Assembly: GCA_022340665.1 (NCBI GenBank)
Contig: JAJDNM010000077.1
Coordinates: 1-47,317, forward strand
Source: Acidobacteriota bacterium
GTDB taxonomy: Bacteria; Acidobacteriota; Thermoanaerobaculia; Thermoanaerobaculales; Sulfomarinibacteraceae
Length of the DNA: 47,317 bases
Direction: 5' to 3'
Shown here: in pieces, positions 25,328 to 34,357 of the stretch
How positions within the stretch are numbered: position 1 is the stretch's first letter
How the letters are laid out: each line of letters starts with the position of its first letter
Made by a program: the position numbers and the translations under genes
Notes under the pieces: model-generated
The model's database searches: none
What the model saw: the letters and a program-made list of their open reading frames with translations, nothing else
Told to the model about the DNA's origin: nothing

Positions 25328-25359
25328 GTCCTTTCGAGATTATCTCTTTTGCCAGACGT

Positions 25360-25440
25360 ATTTCGAATTTCGAATTTCGAATATTCCACCCACTCTCCCC
25401 GTCGATCGGGGGTACGGTTGGGAATTCCGAATTCCGAAGT
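25360..25440. repeat. Inverted heptamer element (TTTCGAA/TTCCGAA)
   Basis: TTTCGAA units, a CCACCCACTCTCCCC ... GGGGGTACGGTTGGG core, and AATTCCG units in the other sense. It lies between the divergent Mut7-C and aconitase genes. Confidence 0.8.
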
Positions 25441-25460
25441 GGGAGGGCGGCAGGGGGGTG

Positions 25461-25466
25461 TAGAAT
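25461..25466 (+). promoter_or_regulatory. Candidate -10 box (TAGAAT) for aconitase
   Basis: GTGTAGAAT lies 54 bases ahead of the aconitase start, just after the repeat element. The same GTGTAGAAT string occurs ahead of cysS. No clear -35 box is visible. Confidence 0.4.
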
Positions 25467-25519
25467 GCCTGACGCACTGCGGCGATCCATCAGCCGCAAT
25501 ATCGAGAAGGAGAAATCCA

Positions 25520-27784
25520 ATGCCCACGATCGAAACCACACCAGATTTCGTCCAATCCGTATATGACACCACCCGCGACCGCCTCGAGGTCGTCAAGAAA
25601 CGTCTCGGCCGTCCCATGACCCTCGCGGAAAAGGTGCTCTTCGGTCACCTCGCGGATGCGGACGCGGAACTCGATCGCGGCAAGGCCTACCTCCAGCTCC
25701 GCCCTGACCGGGTCGCGATGCAGGACGCGACCGCGCAGATGGCCCTGCTCCAGTTCATGCTATCGGGCAAGGACACGACCGCCGTACCGTCGACCGTCCA
25801 TTGCGACCACCTGATCCAGGCCCGTTCCGGGGCAGAGGAGGATGTCGAGGCGGCGATCGATCGAAACCGGGAAGTCTACGACTTCCTGCAGTCGGCGTCC
25901 GCTCGTTACGGGATCGGTTTCTGGAAGCCCGGCTCCGGCATCATCCATCAGGTGGTGCTCGAGAATTACGCCTTTCCCGGCGGCATGATGATCGGCACCG
26001 ACTCGCACACTCCCAACGCCGGCGGACTCGGCATGATAGCGGTCGGCGTCGGCGGCGCCGATGCCGTCGACGTGATGGCCGGCTTCAACTGGGAGGTCCT
26101 GCAGCCCGAGATCGTCGGCGTCAAGCTGACCGGCAGCCTGAAGGGGTGGGCTTCGCCGAAGGACGTCATCCTCAAGCTGCTCGGTATCCTCACCGTCAAG
26201 GGCGGCACCAACCGCATCATCGAGTACTTCGGTCCGGGCACCCAGTCCATCTCGACCACCGGCAAGGGCACCATCACCAACATGGGGGCCGAGCTCGGCG
26301 CCACCACCTCCATCTTCCCCTATGACAGCCGGGCCAAGACCTATCTCGACGCCACCCAGCGGGCGCGCATCGCCACCCTTGCCGAGGCCAACAAGGACCT
26401 CCTCACGGCGGATCCCGAAGTCGCCGCCGATCCGGACGGCTTCTTCGATCTGGTCATCGAGATCGACCTCGACACCCTCGAGCCGCACATCGTCGGCCCG
26501 TTTTCACCCGATCTGGCTCGACCGGTGTCGCAGATGGCGGCGGACGTCCGGGAGCACGGCTACCCGGACACACTCACCGCCGGACTCATCGGATCCTGCA
26601 CCAACTCGTCCTACGAGGACCTCACCCGCGCCGCCGATGTCGCTCAGCAGGCGCTCGATGCCGGGGCACAGATAAAAACAGCTCTTTGGGTCACCCCTGG
26701 CTCGGAGCAGATCGAGGCCACAATCGAGCGCGACGGCCAGATGGCAACGCTCGACCGCCTGGGTGCGAAGGTTCTCGCGAACGCATGCGGCCCGTGTATC
26801 GGCCAGTGGCATCGCGAAGACATCGAAGACGGCACGGTGAACTCGATCATCAGCTCGTTCAACCGCAACTTCGCCAAGCGCAACGACGGCAACCCGCAAA
26901 CGAACTCCTTCCTAACGAGCCCGGAGATCGTCGTCGCCTACGCGCTGGCAGGAAACCTCACTACCAACCCTCTGACCGAAGAGCTGTCGGCCCCGGACGG
27001 AGGCACCTATCGACTGCGGGCACCGGCGCCGGCGCCCGAGGTCCCGGAGGACGGTTTCGTCTTCAAGGCCGAGGGATACCTGGCACCGCCCGAGGACCGC
27101 GCATCGGTCGAGGTCAAGGTCCGCGAAGGATCCGAACGCCTGGAGCTGCTCGAGCCCTTCCCGGCGTGGGATGGCGAGGACTACGAGAAGATGCCGGTCC
27201 TCCTCAAGGCACGCGGCAAATGCACCACCGACCACATCTCTCAGGCCGGGCCGTGGCTCAGATTCCGCGGCCACCTCGACAACATCTCTGACAACCTCTT
27301 TCTCGGGGCCATCAATTCGTTCACGGACGACCCCGGCTATGGCGTCGATATTGAAACGGGCGAGACCAAGCAGCTCCCGAAGCTCGCGCGGGACTACAAG
27401 GAACGGGGTATCCGCTGGGTGGCGATCGGGGACGAGAACTACGGTGAAGGCTCGTCCCGCGAGCACGCCGCGATGGAACCACGTCACATGGCGGGCACGG
27501 CGATCATCGCCCGTTCTTTCGCACGCATCGCCGAAACCAACCTCAAGAAACAGGGCATGCTGCCACTCCGATTCGCCGATCCGGCGGACTACGAGAAGAT
27601 CCTGGTCGATGACCGCCTCTCGTTGACCGGCCTCTCCGGAATCAGCCCCGGCAAGCCGATTACCGCGGTCCTCCACCATGCCGACGGCACAGAAGAGAGC
27701 TTTCTCCTCGAGCACAGCTTGAACGAGGAGCAGGTGGAGTGGTTCAAGGCCGGCAGCGCGCTGAATGTGTTGAGGAATAAGTAG
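25520..27784 (+). CDS. acn: Aconitate hydratase (mitochondrial type)
   Basis: A 754-residue protein that interconverts citrate and isocitrate in the TCA cycle. It matches the mitochondrial-type aconitase: [61 protein letters not shown], then the three 4Fe-4S Cys in [10 protein letters not shown] and [11 protein letters not shown]. The C-terminal swivel domain carries [28 protein letters not shown]. The frame is open to 24953, but the ATG at 25520 has a GAGAAGGAGA ribosome site and the family N-terminus. It is a single-gene transcript as far as visible. Confidence 0.96.
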   Translation: MPTIETTPDFVQSVYDTTRDRLEVVKKRLGRPMTLAEKVLFGHLADADAELDRGKAYLQLRPDRVAMQDATAQMALLQFMLSGKDTTAVPSTVHCDHLIQARSGAEEDVEAAIDRNREVYDFLQSASARYGIGFWKPGSGIIHQVVLENYAFPGGMMIGTDSHTPNAGGLGMIAVGVGGADAVDVMAGFNWEVLQPEIVGVKLTGSLKGWASPKDVILKLLGILTVKGGTNRIIEYFGPGTQSISTTGKGTITNMGAELGATTSIFPYDSRAKTYLDATQRARIATLAEANKDLLTADPEVAADPDGFFDLVIEIDLDTLEPHIVGPFSPDLARPVSQMAADVREHGYPDTLTAGLIGSCTNSSYEDLTRAADVAQQALDAGAQIKTALWVTPGSEQIEATIERDGQMATLDRLGAKVLANACGPCIGQWHREDIEDGTVNSIISSFNRNFAKRNDGNPQTNSFLTSPEIVVAYALAGNLTTNPLTEELSAPDGGTYRLRAPAPAPEVPEDGFVFKAEGYLAPPEDRASVEVKVREGSERLELLEPFPAWDGEDYEKMPVLLKARGKCTTDHISQAGPWLRFRGHLDNISDNLFLGAINSFTDDPGYGVDIETGETKQLPKLARDYKERGIRWVAIGDENYGEGSSREHAAMEPRHMAGTAIIARSFARIAETNLKKQGMLPLRFADPADYEKILVDDRLSLTGLSGISPGKPITAVLHHADGTEESFLLEHSLNEEQVEWFKAGSALNVLRNK

Positions 27785-28038
27785 CTATTCGCTTTTAGCC
27801 ATGAGCTGTTAGCTGTGAGCCTATCGCAGGCGATCACTCGATTGCGTGGGCTTCGATCATCGATAAGATCGGCGAGTGGGATATCGCCAAGACGTCTCGA
27901 TCAAGCCACCGAGTCAAAGTGAGCTGCTGACGGTTAACAGCCAACGTCGATTTTCTTGGATTGAAGCGAACACGCGAAATCTATGAGGTGCATCACACGC
28001 ATCGCGTTGACGCAAGTTATTTGTTCTGAGAACATCGA
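27785..28038. other. Intergenic stretch after aconitase
   Basis: It begins with AGCTGTTAGCTGTGAGC-type short-word repeats (about 27790-27825), related in style to the heptamer arrays. The rest shows no gene. TTGACG at about 28007 could be a -35 for the next gene, without a convincing -10. Confidence 0.45.
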
Positions 28039-28725
28039 ATGATGACCGAGACAAACGTCCGCCAACCCGTCGCGCCGGTTGCAGACCTGGATTTTCTCAG
28101 GGTTTTCCTGCCTTACGAGCTGCGCCTGGCCCAGCGGCAGGCCATGGTTTCGAGTTCGAAATCGGCAGACGGCGCGCCCGAATCGTGCCTCGGCATCTAC
28201 CTTGTGCGGCTCGAGCCCATGTCCGGCGACTGGTTTCCCACCGCGGGCGACGGCGGTCGGCAGATCGGCAGCCACATCCAGCAACTCCTGGCGAACGTCA
28301 TTCGCGATTCGGACATCCCGGTCCGCTTGAGTGACCAAGAGCACCTCGCAATTCTCCGCGACCTCGACCCGCAGCACACCTACGCCGTCAGCCAGCGGTT
28401 CCTGACCTCCGCCTCCGATTCCGACCTTCTCCGCGCGGCGAACCTCCGCACCCGCGTCGGCTATGTCATCTACCCGCTCTCGAGCCAGCCCAACTACCCG
28501 CCGTCCCAGTGGGAAAACATCATCGAGCTGACCCGGAGGATGAGCGCCTACGGGGAACCGTCCGGGCGCGCCACCGGGTACGGGCTTGTACGCGGCCCCG
28601 ACATGGCGGAGACCGGCATTCCGGAGAGCGACCTCATTCCGCTGGCGATTCGCGACCCCGAAGCGCTCGTCGCACCCGGACTCCTGCAGATTCAGCGCAT
28701 CCATTTGCTCTCGCAAATGGAGTAG
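28039..28725 (+). CDS. Degenerate GGDEF-like protein
   Basis: A 228-residue cytoplasmic protein. Residues 50-170 follow the layout of a GGDEF domain: LGIYLVRLEPM, QQLLANVIRDSDIPVRLSDQEHLAILRDLDPQHTYAVSQRFL, LRTRVGYVIYPLSSQP and the late WENIIELTRRMSAYG. The signature position GGDEF reads SDQEH (98-102), so cyclase activity is very unlikely; it could be a nucleotide-sensing or structural relative. The assignment rests on pattern alone. It stands alone between aconitase and a gene-free stretch; the ribosome site before the tandem ATGATG start is weak. Confidence 0.55.
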   Translation: MMTETNVRQPVAPVADLDFLRVFLPYELRLAQRQAMVSSSKSADGAPESCLGIYLVRLEPMSGDWFPTAGDGGRQIGSHIQQLLANVIRDSDIPVRLSDQEHLAILRDLDPQHTYAVSQRFLTSASDSDLLRAANLRTRVGYVIYPLSSQPNYPPSQWENIIELTRRMSAYGEPSGRATGYGLVRGPDMAETGIPESDLIPLAIRDPEALVAPGLLQIQRIHLLSQME

Positions 28726-29456
28726 AGCGATCCGCCTGGTTTGATTCCAGTCACGACAAACCGTCGAGACGATTCTGCCAAACCCGAAACCGAGGTAACG
28801 TCGGCTCCCGCTGGAGTGAAGGGCTTCGTCCGGCACCACGACTCGAAAGCCGAACCGACGAATTGCGAGGGCCGCGAGACGCCATGAGATGGTGCTCGCT
28901 CGCGTGCGCCAGATCTCGGTGTATCGCGGCCCGCAGCAGAAGCCCGAAAACGACAGCGGGCAGACGCAGTCTGCAGGCACTGCAGGCGCCGAGCCGACCT
29001 CGGGCATCCACCGACAGGAGTGCGCATCATGGAATCGGAGCGACAGCGGAGATTCCGTGTCGCGCCGAGATTGGGCCTGGGGGTGCGATGAGCGACAGGG
29101 GCGAGGAGGGATTGATCTTGGGATCATCCCGACGAAGCCGACGAGCGAAGCGCGCACTCCAGGTCCGGAACCGGCGCGAAGGAACGAACAAAGGGGGGTC
29201 GGGCAATTGACCGATCCGAGCGTTCGGCATGACGCGAGTCCAGCGCACCTAAGCACGTGACGAGCGACAGGCAGACGTTCCACTCTCGCGCGCCGAAGGC
29301 GCGCGACGGTTGAGGTACGAGGGACGATGAGAGCACGCTCTCGTCGGACCGAGTACCGAAGCCGCGTGCCCGCGATCACAGATCGCGGGAAGTGGACCGT
29401 CTGCCGCCAATTTCGGGCAATCTCGCACCGGGATCGAACCACGGTATGATCTCGAC
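28726..29456. other. 731-base gene-free stretch with compact hairpins
   Basis: No gene is recognised. Three perfect or near-perfect hairpins lie close together: TCGCGCGCC-GAA-GGCGCGCGA (29286-29306), GATGAGAG-CACG-CTCTCGTC (29326-29345) and CCCGCGATC-ACA-GATCGCGGG (29369-29389). On the plus strand a 20-codon frame at about 29029 (MESERQRRFRVAPRLGLGVR) recalls a PilZ start but stops at once. On the minus strand around 28820-28940 a frame ending RRFGFRVVVP vaguely recalls the end of an FGE-sulfatase domain. Decayed genes and/or a structured RNA are possible; neither is shown. Confidence 0.5.
29445..29450 (+). promoter_or_regulatory. Candidate -10 box (TATGAT), leaderless start
   Basis: TATGAT is followed by exactly six bases and then the ATG of the class V enzyme. 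With a usual start site about 7 bases after the -10, the mRNA would begin at or next to the start codon. The gene has no ribosome site, consistent with a leaderless message. Confidence 0.4.
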
Positions 29457-30599
29457 ATGGCCTTCGAACTTGGAGACTGGCTTCCCCAATTTCCGATACG
29501 GGAGCACGCGCTGTACCTCGACCACGCGGCAGTCTGCCCGCTGCCGACGCCGGTCGCCCAAGCGATGCGCCAGCGCATCGCCGAGCAGGAGGAAACCGGA
29601 TACGACAGATACAAGGACTGGCAGAACAACCATTTGAGCTGTCGCCATTTCGGCAGTCAGCTCGCCGGCTGCGCTCCCGACGACATCTCGATCATCCGCA
29701 GTACATCCGAGGGGCTTTCGCTGATCGCCGAAGGCCTGGCCTGGAAGAAGGGTGATGAGGTCCTCGTCGGAGTCGAAGAGTTTGCGGCCAACGTCGCGCC
29801 GTGGCTCGCACTCGAGCGCCACGGCGTGAAGGTCGTCCGCTTTCCGCAGCCTGACGGCCGCATCAACGTCGAAGTCGTCGAAAAGCACATCGGCGAGAGG
29901 ACCAGGATGTTGACCGTATCATGGGTCGCTTTCCACACCGGCTGGATCGCTCCGCTGGCCAAGCTCGGTCGTCTCTGCCGGGACGCAGGAGTCCTTCTGG
30001 TGGTCGACGCCATCCAGGGGTTGGGTGTGTTGCCGATGGACCTTGGCCCGCTCGGCATCGACGCGATCGTCGCTGACGGCCACAAGTGGCTGCTCGGACC
30101 GGAGGGCGCCGGCATCATGGCAACCACACCCGAGCTGCGCGATCGCCTCCAGCCCACGATTTCGGGCTGGAAGAGCGTCATCCTGGCGCCGCACGACTTC
30201 TTTTTGCAGCGCCTCGAATACCGATCTGACGGACGACGCTTCGAGGCCGGCGCGAGCAACGATATCGGCGTCGCCGGCCTCGCCGCAGGGCTCGACCTGA
30301 TCGCCGCCGTCGGGCGTGACAACATCCAGGCGAGGGTAGAAATGCTGTCGCGCGTTCTGACCCGGATTCTCCTCGCCCACGGCTGGGACGTCTACTCCCC
30401 GGGAGCCGGCCATCCGATCGCCGGAATCGTCGCCGCTCGCCATCCGGGCGTCAGCCCCGCCGACGCCCGCCGCCGGCTTGCCGAACGCCGGGTGGTGGTC
30501 TCGGCACGACAGGGCAACGTGCGCTTCTCCCCCCACTTCTACACCACCCGCGGCGAGCTCGAAGCGTTGGATCGAATCCTCGAAAAAGTGGGCCTCTGA
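29457..30599 (+). CDS. Class V aminotransferase-fold PLP enzyme
   Basis: A 380-residue cytoplasmic PLP protein. YLDHAAVCPLPTPV near the start, SIIRSTSEGLSLIAEGL, SWVAFHTGWIAPLAKLGRLCRDAGVLLVVDAIQGLGVLPMDL and the PLP Lys210 in VADGHKWLLGPEGAGI define class V. The C-terminal strand RRVVVSARQGNVRFSPHFYTTRGELE lacks the active-site Cys loop of NifS/SufS desulfurases and looks more like the kynureninase or isopenicillin-N-epimerase branch. Substrate unknown; no pathway neighbours. It appears to be expressed alone. Confidence 0.88.
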   Translation: MAFELGDWLPQFPIREHALYLDHAAVCPLPTPVAQAMRQRIAEQEETGYDRYKDWQNNHLSCRHFGSQLAGCAPDDISIIRSTSEGLSLIAEGLAWKKGDEVLVGVEEFAANVAPWLALERHGVKVVRFPQPDGRINVEVVEKHIGERTRMLTVSWVAFHTGWIAPLAKLGRLCRDAGVLLVVDAIQGLGVLPMDLGPLGIDAIVADGHKWLLGPEGAGIMATTPELRDRLQPTISGWKSVILAPHDFFLQRLEYRSDGRRFEAGASNDIGVAGLAAGLDLIAAVGRDNIQARVEMLSRVLTRILLAHGWDVYSPGAGHPIAGIVAARHPGVSPADARRRLAERRVVVSARQGNVRFSPHFYTTRGELEALDRILEKVGL

Positions 30600-30660
30600 C
30601 AAATTCGGAATTCGGAATGCCGCACACCCACCCACTCGAATTCCGAATTCCGAATTGGGC
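30600..30660. repeat. Inverted heptamer element (TTCGGAA/TTCCGAA)
   Basis: The left arm has TTCGGAA units and the right arm TTCCGAA units around a CACACCCACCCACTCG core. It lies between the converging class V and FGE-like genes and starts within a few bases of the class V stop. Confidence 0.82.
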
Positions 30661-30673
30661 GGCTGGGCGGGCG

Positions 30674-33064
30674 CTAGTCTGCCGCGCAGCGGAAGCCGGT
30701 ACTCCGGTGGCTATCGGTCGGCTTTCTGCCCGACCGGCGCGACACTCTCTGGCGGGACGGGGGATCGATAAAAGACCCGCCTCGAACCACCCGCCGGCGT
30801 TCGTCGGAGGGGCCCGTTTCCTGCTCCCACGGACTCCCGTCCAGCGGTCCTCCCGCCAGAATCGAGTGGTAGACGTCCTCCACCCACTCGGCGGCGTTTC
30901 CGATCAGGTCGTGGACTCCCCAGGAGTTGGCCGGAAAGCTGTTGACCGGGGCTTCCGCACCCCACCGGTCGTAGCCACTGGCATCGAGGGCATTGCCGCG
31001 ATGATTCTCCCAGCGGTCCCCCCACGGGAATCGTGTCTCGCTGCCGGCGCGCGCCGCTCTCTCCCACTCCGCCTCCGACGGGAGTCGCTTGCCGGCCCAT
31101 TCCGCGTAGTCTCGAGCCTGATACCAGGTCACCCACAAAACCGGATATGACGCTCGGTTCGGGTCATCGAAGGCCTCGGTCCTCGTCGGAGCTGTGCAGT
31201 CGCCCGCGTCGACACAGCGGCGATAATCGGCGTTCGTGACCTCCGAACGATCGATCCAGAAACCCTTGACGACTCTGTTACCGGCCGGCAATTCATCGAG
31301 GGCGGCCTGCCGATCGCCTTCAGTGGCGCCCATTCGGTATGAGCCCGGCGGCATCCAGACCATCACTCGTCCATCTTTCGGTGAAGTCCGGGTGTCGCCC
31401 GCCTCAGGCTCGAGGGATTCCAGGCGACGGCGGATGGTGATGTCGCCGGGAACGATCCTGAGGCCGAGTTCGAAGCACGCTGCGGCGCGCACCCGGTCGC
31501 CCTCACGCGCCATCGATTCCCCGCACTCGCGCAATGCTTCGCCGACACGCGCCTCGGTCTCCCGAAGGCGCCGCTCGAAACGCGGGCTCGAGGACACGGC
31601 TCTCAGATAGCGCGATCTGAGCACCTCGACGGATTCGACGTCTCCCGCCAGCGCTGCGTCGACCAGTTCTCCTTCGACCCACTCCAGAATATCGAGGGCC
31701 ACAGAATCCGTCGGATCCCGCCGAAGAAGAAGCGCGGCCTGCAGAACCGCTTCCACGGCACGCCGTTCGAGCATCAGCCAGGTCACGGCACGACGCTCGA
31801 GATATCGCCGGTCCTCGGCGCTCAGCTGCACGCCGGCAAGCTCCTGCCCCGGCGTCGACTTCAGCGCAAAAGCACGCTCTGCGACCGATAACAGACGCGC
31901 GTCGCTGACCTCGGACGATCGGCTCACGGCACAACGGAAACCCAGGTCGTCGGCGCGGTACTCCTCATCGAACCAGGATCGGGCGGATACCCTCGCCAGA
32001 TCGATGTCCCGCCTCCAGGAGCCTCCGCGTACGACTCTTCCGATGCCGGATCGCATCGGCGATCCGTCCGCCGGCAGCTCCTTGAAACCGACCTGGTACC
32101 GGTCTCCACACCACTCCCAAACGTTCCCCGGCATGTCGAGCAGGCCCCAGCCGGTTTCCGGATACGTCCCCACCGGCAGGGTTCCCCGGTCGATGGCCAC
32201 CGTGTCGTCCCAGACGTTTGCCAGATCGGCCCTGCGAGCGTTGCCCCAGGGGAATCGCCACCGGGTCTCTTTGCCACGCGCAGCGCGCTCCCATTCAGCC
32301 TCAGAGGGCAACCGCCGTCCGACCCAGCGCGCGTAATCGCGGGCTTGGCGCCAGCCGATGCCAACCACCGGGAGCTGTTCGTTGTTGCGATCGCCGAATC
32401 CGTGTCCGCCCTGCGGAAGGCCGCAGAATCCGTCATCGACGCACTGGCCATACCGTTCGTTGGTGACCTCGGTCGCCTCGATCCAGAAGCCAGGAAGGTC
32501 GATCCAGCGAAAGAAAATCTCGTTTTCTCGACATCGGCGGTCGTTGACGGAGCATCCGATGCGGACTCGTTCGGGCGGCTGGTAGACGAGCTCGGCGCCG
32601 TCCAGAGGGGAACGCCATTTCTGCCCGTCGTCAGGTTCGACCGGCGGCAAGATCAACCGTCGAAGCTGCAGAATCGCTGGGCTCGCCGCGTCATATCCGG
32701 CCGCCAACGTCCACGCGGTCGCCGCCGCCTCGGGATCCGAGTCCAGTTGCCCGTCACCCCAGGCGGCCAGGGCCGCGGCCGTCCGGCGCTCGAGGTTTCG
32801 TACCCTCTCATCGCCGTCTTCGAGCTGCATCACCAGGCTGGAGTAGGTCTCCATCAACACCGCAACGGCGGCCAGACGGCCATTCGTCGCTTCGCGCAGG
32901 ACCGACGATTCTGCCTCTGCCAACACCGCCTGGGCGGAACGGTCTCCGGGGTCATTCTGAAGGCGGCCGACAGCATCGGGAAGGCCCCCCCAGGGTCCGG
33001 CGATCAGCCGGCCGGCGTTAACTGCGAGAATTATTCCTACGAGCAACAGGGAACGGTGACGCAT
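30674..33064 (-). CDS. Double FGE/SUMF1-fold protein, catalytic Cys absent
   Basis: A 796-residue protein with a signal peptide (1-22). Two formylglycine-generating-enzyme folds: domain 1 at about 155-380 (WIEATEVTNERYGQCV, RRLPSEAEWERAARG, GLLDMPGNVWEWCGD, VVRGGSW, LGFRCAV) and domain 2 at about 565-796 (VWMPPGSYRMG, RSEVTNADYRRCVDAGDC, KRLPSEAEWERAARAG, VVRGGSF, TGFRCAAD). A helical TPR-like linker (390-550) joins them. True FGE has two copper-binding Cys shortly after GGS; here those stretches (RRDIDLARVSARSW and IDPPSRQRVSRRSG) have none, so sulfatase activation is unlikely. Probably an exported binding or structural protein. A TACAAT box lies 12 bases before the ATG. Confidence 0.88.
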   Translation of the reverse strand: MRHRSLLLVGIILAVNAGRLIAGPWGGLPDAVGRLQNDPGDRSAQAVLAEAESSVLREATNGRLAAVAVLMETYSSLVMQLEDGDERVRNLERRTAAALAAWGDGQLDSDPEAAATAWTLAAGYDAASPAILQLRRLILPPVEPDDGQKWRSPLDGAELVYQPPERVRIGCSVNDRRCRENEIFFRWIDLPGFWIEATEVTNERYGQCVDDGFCGLPQGGHGFGDRNNEQLPVVGIGWRQARDYARWVGRRLPSEAEWERAARGKETRWRFPWGNARRADLANVWDDTVAIDRGTLPVGTYPETGWGLLDMPGNVWEWCGDRYQVGFKELPADGSPMRSGIGRVVRGGSWRRDIDLARVSARSWFDEEYRADDLGFRCAVSRSSEVSDARLLSVAERAFALKSTPGQELAGVQLSAEDRRYLERRAVTWLMLERRAVEAVLQAALLLRRDPTDSVALDILEWVEGELVDAALAGDVESVEVLRSRYLRAVSSSPRFERRLRETEARVGEALRECGESMAREGDRVRAAACFELGLRIVPGDITIRRRLESLEPEAGDTRTSPKDGRVMVWMPPGSYRMGATEGDRQAALDELPAGNRVVKGFWIDRSEVTNADYRRCVDAGDCTAPTRTEAFDDPNRASYPVLWVTWYQARDYAEWAGKRLPSEAEWERAARAGSETRFPWGDRWENHRGNALDASGYDRWGAEAPVNSFPANSWGVHDLIGNAAEWVEDVYHSILAGGPLDGSPWEQETGPSDERRRVVRGGSFIDPPSRQRVSRRSGRKPTDSHRSTGFRCAAD

Positions 33065-33076
33065 GGTAACTGCAGT

Positions 33077-33082
33077 ATTGTA
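33077..33082 (-). promoter_or_regulatory. Candidate -10 box (TACAAT) for the FGE-like gene
   Basis: TACAAT on the minus strand ends 12 bases before the ATG at 33064, which would give a leader of only about five bases. The sequence between shows no ribosome site. No clear -35. Confidence 0.35.
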
Positions 33083-33139
33083 CCGTCGCAGCGGTTACAC
33101 GAACACGAAAGGCCACGGGTGGCAGCAGGAGTGGTCTCG

Positions 33140-33410
33140 TTCGCATTTCGGATTTCGGATTTCGAATTTCGAATTTTCCGACCGGCGGCCCGGGGGCGCG
33201 AAAGCGATGGATGAAAAGGGGCGGCATGCTGCTGCTCTTTTTCTTTTGTCATTCCGACCGAGGGAGCGTAGCGACCGAGCGGAGGAATCTATGGGCAAGG
33301 CGGTAGCGCGCTTCAGCCCAGCCCGCCCCATAGATCCTTCGGCTTCGCACGCCTGCGGCGTGCTTCGCTCAGGATGACATTCTGACTGGGCTCGTCGGAC
33401 GAGCCCGTCA
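33140..33410. repeat. Repeat-filled intergenic stretch
   Basis: It holds TTTCGGA/TTTCGAA heptamers (33146-33178), then a dispersed repeat (33248-33295, beginning GTCATTCCGACCGAGGG) and its inverted relative (33327-33378, ending CTCAGGATGAC). A hairpin GGGCTCG-TCGGA-CGAGCCC follows (33388-33406). The two dispersed copies would form a long imperfect snapback. No gene is seen in the whole interval 33065-33682. Confidence 0.7.
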
Positions 33411-33513
33411 TCTTGTCATTCCGACCGAGGGAGCGCGGCCCCCCTTCTCTCCTTCGCCCCTTCCCCCATTTTCTCTCCATGCGTATGGCGCGCTACACTC
33501 GCGGCGTGAATAA

Positions 33514-33689
33514 CCTGCATATCTCACCAGCTGTCTACTGCGGCCGCCGATCCGCCGCTCCCAGCTGTGCTTTCTCATCTCCGGGTGCTCGACGTACCGT
33601 CAAGTACGCCTCCGCGCCCGGAGAATCTAAAACCCAGCTGGTTACAGCGTCTCAACGGCCTCGTCACGACACCCGGTGAGATATGCAGG
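33514..33689 (+). promoter_or_regulatory. 176-nt nested hairpin overlapping a start codon
   Basis: Nested stems: outer 15 bp perfect (33514-33528 with 33675-33689, CCTGCATATCTCACC / GGTGAGATATGCAGG), then GGCCG/CGGCC (33542-33546 with 33656-33660), CCAGCTG/CAGCTGG (33561-33567 with 33635-33641), TCTCCGGG/CCCGGAGA (33578-33585 with 33617-33624) and the tip CGTAC/GTACG (33593-33597 with 33604-33608). The 3' outer arm includes a GGTGAG ribosome-site-like string and the ATG at 33683. A TACACT (33494-33499) could be the -10 that starts the leader. The tip region also occurs in the repeat at 10391-10417, so a mobile palindrome is the alternative reading. Confidence 0.7.
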
Positions 33690-34357
33690 CTGATGACGAC
33701 ACCAGGGAGATTGCGTACTACCGCGAAATCGAGGATTATTTCGCGACCCTGCGCGGAGTGCCGCACGTCCTTTCGCCGAAGGACTTCCAGCTCCTCCGCG
33801 AATGGTGGCGTGACGAAATGCCGTTGCCCGTCGTCAGAGCGGCCCTTGCCGAGGTCTTCGCCCGCCGCCGAGACAGGGACGAACCCGATCCGGTCGTCAG
33901 CCTCTCCTATTGCCGCCACGCGGTGAAGGCGCACGCCAAAAGAGCGGCCGAAATGCACGTGGGTTCAGCCGACGGCCCGGTTCGACCCGAGGCCCCGGAC
34001 ATTCGACAAGGAGTCGAAACTCTGGCTTCTGATCTCACTGCCGCCGCTGACCGTCTGCGCGCCGACCGCCCGCGTATTGCAGAGCTCATCGACCGTTTCG
34101 CTGTCGCCGTCGCCGCCGCAGCCGAACTGCCGCCGGCGATCCTCGAGGAACACCTGTTCGCCCTCGAGTCGACCCTGCTTGCCAACAGCCTCGAAGCGCT
34201 TGATGACGAGGCCAGGTCCTCCATCGAAACGCGATCGAGGGCGGACGCCGAATCTACCGCCGCCACGCCGGAGGCGCGCGAAAGGACCTACAGGGCGCTC
34301 AGAGATCGCCTGATGCGAGAGGAGCTGGGCCTCCCGAGGCTGGAGCTCGACGGGTGA
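33683..34357 (+). CDS. Conserved-looking protein of unknown function
   Basis: A 224-residue protein that I cannot place in a family. The first 60 residues (REIAYYREIEDYFATLRGVPHVLSPKDFQLLREWWRDEMPLPVVRAALAEVFARRRDR) look like a small helical domain with conserved-style Trp and charged residues. The rest is Ala/Arg/Glu-rich helix, probably partly coiled coil (about 105-215). No signal peptide or membrane segment. It heads a unit with an RNA methyltransferase and ComEC, overlapping the former by 4 bases. Its start codon lies in the 3' arm of a long hairpin; a later start cannot be excluded. Confidence 0.7.
   Translation: MQADDDTREIAYYREIEDYFATLRGVPHVLSPKDFQLLREWWRDEMPLPVVRAALAEVFARRRDRDEPDPVVSLSYCRHAVKAHAKRAAEMHVGSADGPVRPEAPDIRQGVETLASDLTAAADRLRADRPRIAELIDRFAVAVAAAAELPPAILEEHLFALESTLLANSLEALDDEARSSIETRSRADAESTAATPEARERTYRALRDRLMREELGLPRLELDG

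Noticed and set aside
27934-29442. 502-codon minus-strand open frame covering the gene-free stretch
   Set aside because: Half of it is antisense to the GGDEF-like gene and the composition is typical of shadow frames; only a short part near 28830 has any hint of a domain, kept as a low-interest note.
29425-29456. T-loop-like string GGTTCGATCCCGG on the minus strand, suggesting a tRNA
   Set aside because: The T-stem does not pair, there is no acceptor stem or anticodon arm, and it lies at the start of the class V gene.
29457-30599. Cysteine desulfurase (SufS/NifS)
   Set aside because: The active-site Cys loop near the C-terminus is absent (QGNVRFSPHFYTT in its place) and no suf or isc genes are nearby.
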